IMG/VR virus record: IMGVR_UViG_3300009503_000598
Span: 1-31,561 of that record
Strand: one strand, 5' to 3'
Length of the DNA: 31,561 bases
From: a virus
In this document: piece after piece, positions 30,127 through 31,561 of the stretch
How the letters are laid out: every line of letters begins with the position of its first letter
How positions within the stretch are numbered: the stretch's first letter is position 1
Notes under the pieces: model-generated
The model's input: the letters and a program-made list of their open reading frames with translations, nothing else
What the model was told of the DNA's origin: nothing
Databases searched by the model: none
Made by a program: the position numbers and the translations under genes

Positions 30127-30774
30127 ATGAAAAAATTAACAACAAAAACTATATGGATTGGAATTGTAATGGTTTTTTATTCTTGTGCAACAATAATTCC
30201 ATTACAGACTAATTTAAGCGACCAAACTATGTTATTAGCTGAAAATAGAAATATTAAAGCTAATTATTCATTAGTGTCAAATATTCCTGATGGATTTATT
30301 TCTTATGTTTATGTTCTTAAAAATGGTTCTGAGACAATGATGAATAGTTCTTACAAATATGCTTCTGAATCTGCCTTCAAAAAAATATGGAACTCGTATT
30401 TTGCAAGTAAATTTAATCCTTACTCAAATGACCAAATTGACATTATAGTTACTTTAAAAGAATTAAAGCTAAGAGAACAAGCAGCAACATCAGTTGGCTG
30501 GGCAGTTTTAATAGGAAACATAAAAGCAAATATTGATGCGATTGCAACGATTCACGTACTTGTTAATTATCATGGGAAAAAATACGAAAACCAATTTGAA
30601 ATAAATGCTTCAGATTATAATGAAACACAACAAATGAGGGCAGGTAATTATTATTATACCATAAACCAAAATAACCCAACTCAACAAAAAGCAAAACTAC
30701 TTGAGAGTTGTTTAAATAAATCAGTAATTCAATTTGAGAATTTACTTCGGTCAATTATGTTCGCTGATAAATAA
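30127..30774 (+). CDS. Phage-encoded lipoprotein (215 aa)
   Basis: The start at ATG 30127 is preferred over 30091 because it puts a lipoprotein signal at the N-terminus: positive KKLTTKTIW, hydrophobic IGIVMVF, and a lipobox ending FYS-C with Cys20. The mature part is a beta-rich domain (about 190 residues) with a Gln/Asn/Tyr-rich C-terminal section and a closing helix. The residues after Cys20 (ATIIPLQ) lack the acidic Lipoprotein export signal of surface-exposed Bacteroidota lipoproteins, so it may face the periplasm. AT-rich. Superinfection exclusion is one possibility. Confidence 0.68.
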   Translation: MKKLTTKTIWIGIVMVFYSCATIIPLQTNLSDQTMLLAENRNIKANYSLVSNIPDGFISYVYVLKNGSETMMNSSYKYASESAFKKIWNSYFASKFNPYSNDQIDIIVTLKELKLREQAATSVGWAVLIGNIKANIDAIATIHVLVNYHGKKYENQFEINASDYNETQQMRAGNYYYTINQNNPTQQKAKLLESCLNKSVIQFENLLRSIMFADK

Positions 30775-30845
30775 ATGGAAGATAAAAATAAAATAGTCAC
30801 AGGATTTCACAACTTAATAGTTCTTTAAACTTAATATGAATTGAT

Positions 30846-31493
30846 ATGAAAGAAAACTACAAATTAATTGGGCTTCAGATTGAAAATCTGAGGCTCATCA
30901 AAGCCGCCTATCTGAAATTTAAACCTTCAGGGCTTACACAGATAGTTGGCAGGAATGCAACCGGCAAAAGCACCGTAATTGATGCTATTGAAATACTCTT
31001 TGAGGGATTTAAACGCTCACCGGAGGACATTATCACTCACGGCAAAGAAAAAGCCGTGATAATCGGTGAACTTGACGACTTCATTATAAAAAGAGTCATT
31101 ACAAACAAAACAAATCGGCTCGAAGTGATAACAAAGGCCGGATTTCGTCCACAGAAACCACAGGACTTTCTGAATGCCTTGATAAACAAACTGACTTTCC
31201 GCCCACAAGTCTTCCTCGACAAGAAACCTGAAGAAAAACTCAGGTTCTTGATGGAAATTCTTAATCTTGATTTCACGGAAGAAAACCGTAAAATTGCAGA
31301 GAAGGAAAACGAACGGCTTTTTGTCGGGCGGGAACTGAAAAGTCTCGGAGAAATGGAGATGCCTGAAAAGATTGATCCAGTTGACATAAACCTTTTGCTG
31401 AAAGAAAAGCAGGAAATAACACTTTATAATGAAAAAGAAAAACAAAAACAATGGGAACAACAACCCTCGCACGGCAGTTCCTTAGCTCTCTAA
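30846..31493 (+). CDS. SbcC/RecF-like AAA ATPase, N-terminal half only (215 aa)
   Basis: The N-terminal part of an SMC/SbcC/RecF-type ATPase: LIGLQIENLRLIKAAYLKF leads to the Walker A motif IVGRNATGKSTVIDAIEILF (about residues 33-52), followed by a beta section and a Q-loop-type region (FRPQVFLDKKPEEKLRFLME). From about residue 160 it is helical and coiled-coil-like (ENRKIAEKENERLF). Full proteins continue with a coiled coil, an ABC signature and a Walker B; none is present before the stop at 31493. The 3' end overlaps the 82-residue ORF on the circle. It probably cooperates with the ERF/nuclease/SSB module, if functional. Confidence 0.72.
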   Translation: MKENYKLIGLQIENLRLIKAAYLKFKPSGLTQIVGRNATGKSTVIDAIEILFEGFKRSPEDIITHGKEKAVIIGELDDFIIKRVITNKTNRLEVITKAGFRPQKPQDFLNALINKLTFRPQVFLDKKPEEKLRFLMEILNLDFTEENRKIAEKENERLFVGRELKSLGEMEMPEKIDPVDINLLLKEKQEITLYNEKEKQKQWEQQPSHGSSLAL

Positions 31494-31561
31494 AAGAGCT
31501 GGAGGCCGCAAACAAGGACTGGTATTATGACCAATCAGATATTAAAAAAATGAAAAAATTC
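31439..31561. repeat. Terminal direct repeat, copy 2
   Basis: Identical to bases 1-123. It contains the last 55 bases of the ATPase gene and a second copy of the first 37 codons of the ORF at 13, cut by the window end. It should be counted once when the genome is closed. Confidence 0.95.

Noticed and set aside
31431-31450. Programmed frameshift from the ATPase into the ORF at 31451/13
   Set aside because: The A-rich stretch includes AAAAAG and AAAAAC, but none of the heptamers is in phase with the zero frame for a standard X XXY YYZ slip, and the following ORF lacks ATPase motifs.
145-31515. Numerous open frames on the - strand (for example 14086-14421, 19249-19614, 31017-31472)
   Set aside because: Each lies opposite a well-supported + strand gene, has low-complexity Ser/Phe/Leu-rich composition typical of antisense shadows, and has no recognisable domain or promoter.
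1-31561. tRNA genes, CRISPR arrays, insertion sequences, integrase and attachment sites
   Set aside because: I looked for cloverleaf-like arms ending in CCA, regularly spaced repeats, transposase motifs and tyrosine/serine recombinase motifs and saw none that are convincing. The only tandem repeats are the iterons and the SprB modules.

Overview
The window is one complete, circularly assembled genome of a small tailed phage. Bases 1-123 recur exactly at 31439-31561, so the unit length is 31,438 bp and the ends are an arbitrary cut. Every convincing gene is on the + strand. The host is most likely a member of the Bacteroidota. The intergenic regions carry promoters of that phylum's type (TAnnTTTG at -7 with a TTTG-like element about 19-21 bases upstream). 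Most starts lack a Shine-Dalgarno sequence and several are TTG. The tail fibre ends in SprB-type repeats, which are typical of Bacteroidota surface adhesins. I see no integrase, phage RNA polymerase, DNA polymerase or helicase, so the phage appears to depend on host replication and transcription machinery.

Layout, read around the circle from the promoter near 29453. (1) Early/recombination operon, 29485-31493 and on through the junction to 4834: a conserved small basic protein, a lipoprotein, a truncated SbcC/RecF-like ATPase, small unknown genes, an HTH protein, an ERF-type annealing protein, a PD-(D/E)XK nuclease, SSB, a DUF1367-like protein, a stand-alone DnaA domain-IV-like protein and an HNH protein. 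(2) A 197-base intergenic region, 4835-5031, with a strong -7 element, an 11-bp perfect inverted repeat and T-rich tracts; it may encode a structured RNA and/or a 38-residue leader ORF. (3) Replication/middle block, 5032-7634: a DUF4373-type initiator whose gene contains 11-bp iterons followed by a 69-base C-free A/G-rich tract (a lambda-like origin candidate), zinc-ribbon proteins and a lytic transglycosylase. (4) A second strong promoter (7686-7718) drives the late block. It opens with an AT-rich ParB-like / methyltransferase / radical-SAM cassette. Small and large terminase, portal, MuF-like protein, HK97-type protease and major capsid follow, then a terminator. After the terminator come a methyltransferase and a GT4 glycosyltransferase, then head-tail connectors, tail tube, tail-assembly chaperones with a classic A AAA AAG -1 frameshift, tape measure, baseplate proteins and tail fibre. 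(5) Lysis: a small membrane peptide, a membrane/coiled-coil protein, an M15-type endolysin, a holin-like protein and a spanin-like membrane protein, closed by a strong terminator at 29218-29245.

The structural gene order (portal, MuF, protease, capsid, gp6-like, closure, gp10-like, DUF3168-like, tube, G/GT, tape measure) indicates a siphovirus with an HK97-fold capsid. ATGA stop/start overlaps recur throughout, pointing to translational coupling. The least conventional parts are the 4883-5027 RNA/leader region, the in-gene iterons, the AT-rich radical-SAM cassette, the glycosyltransferase pair inside the capsid/connector block, and the ATPase that lacks its C-terminal half beside the contig junction.
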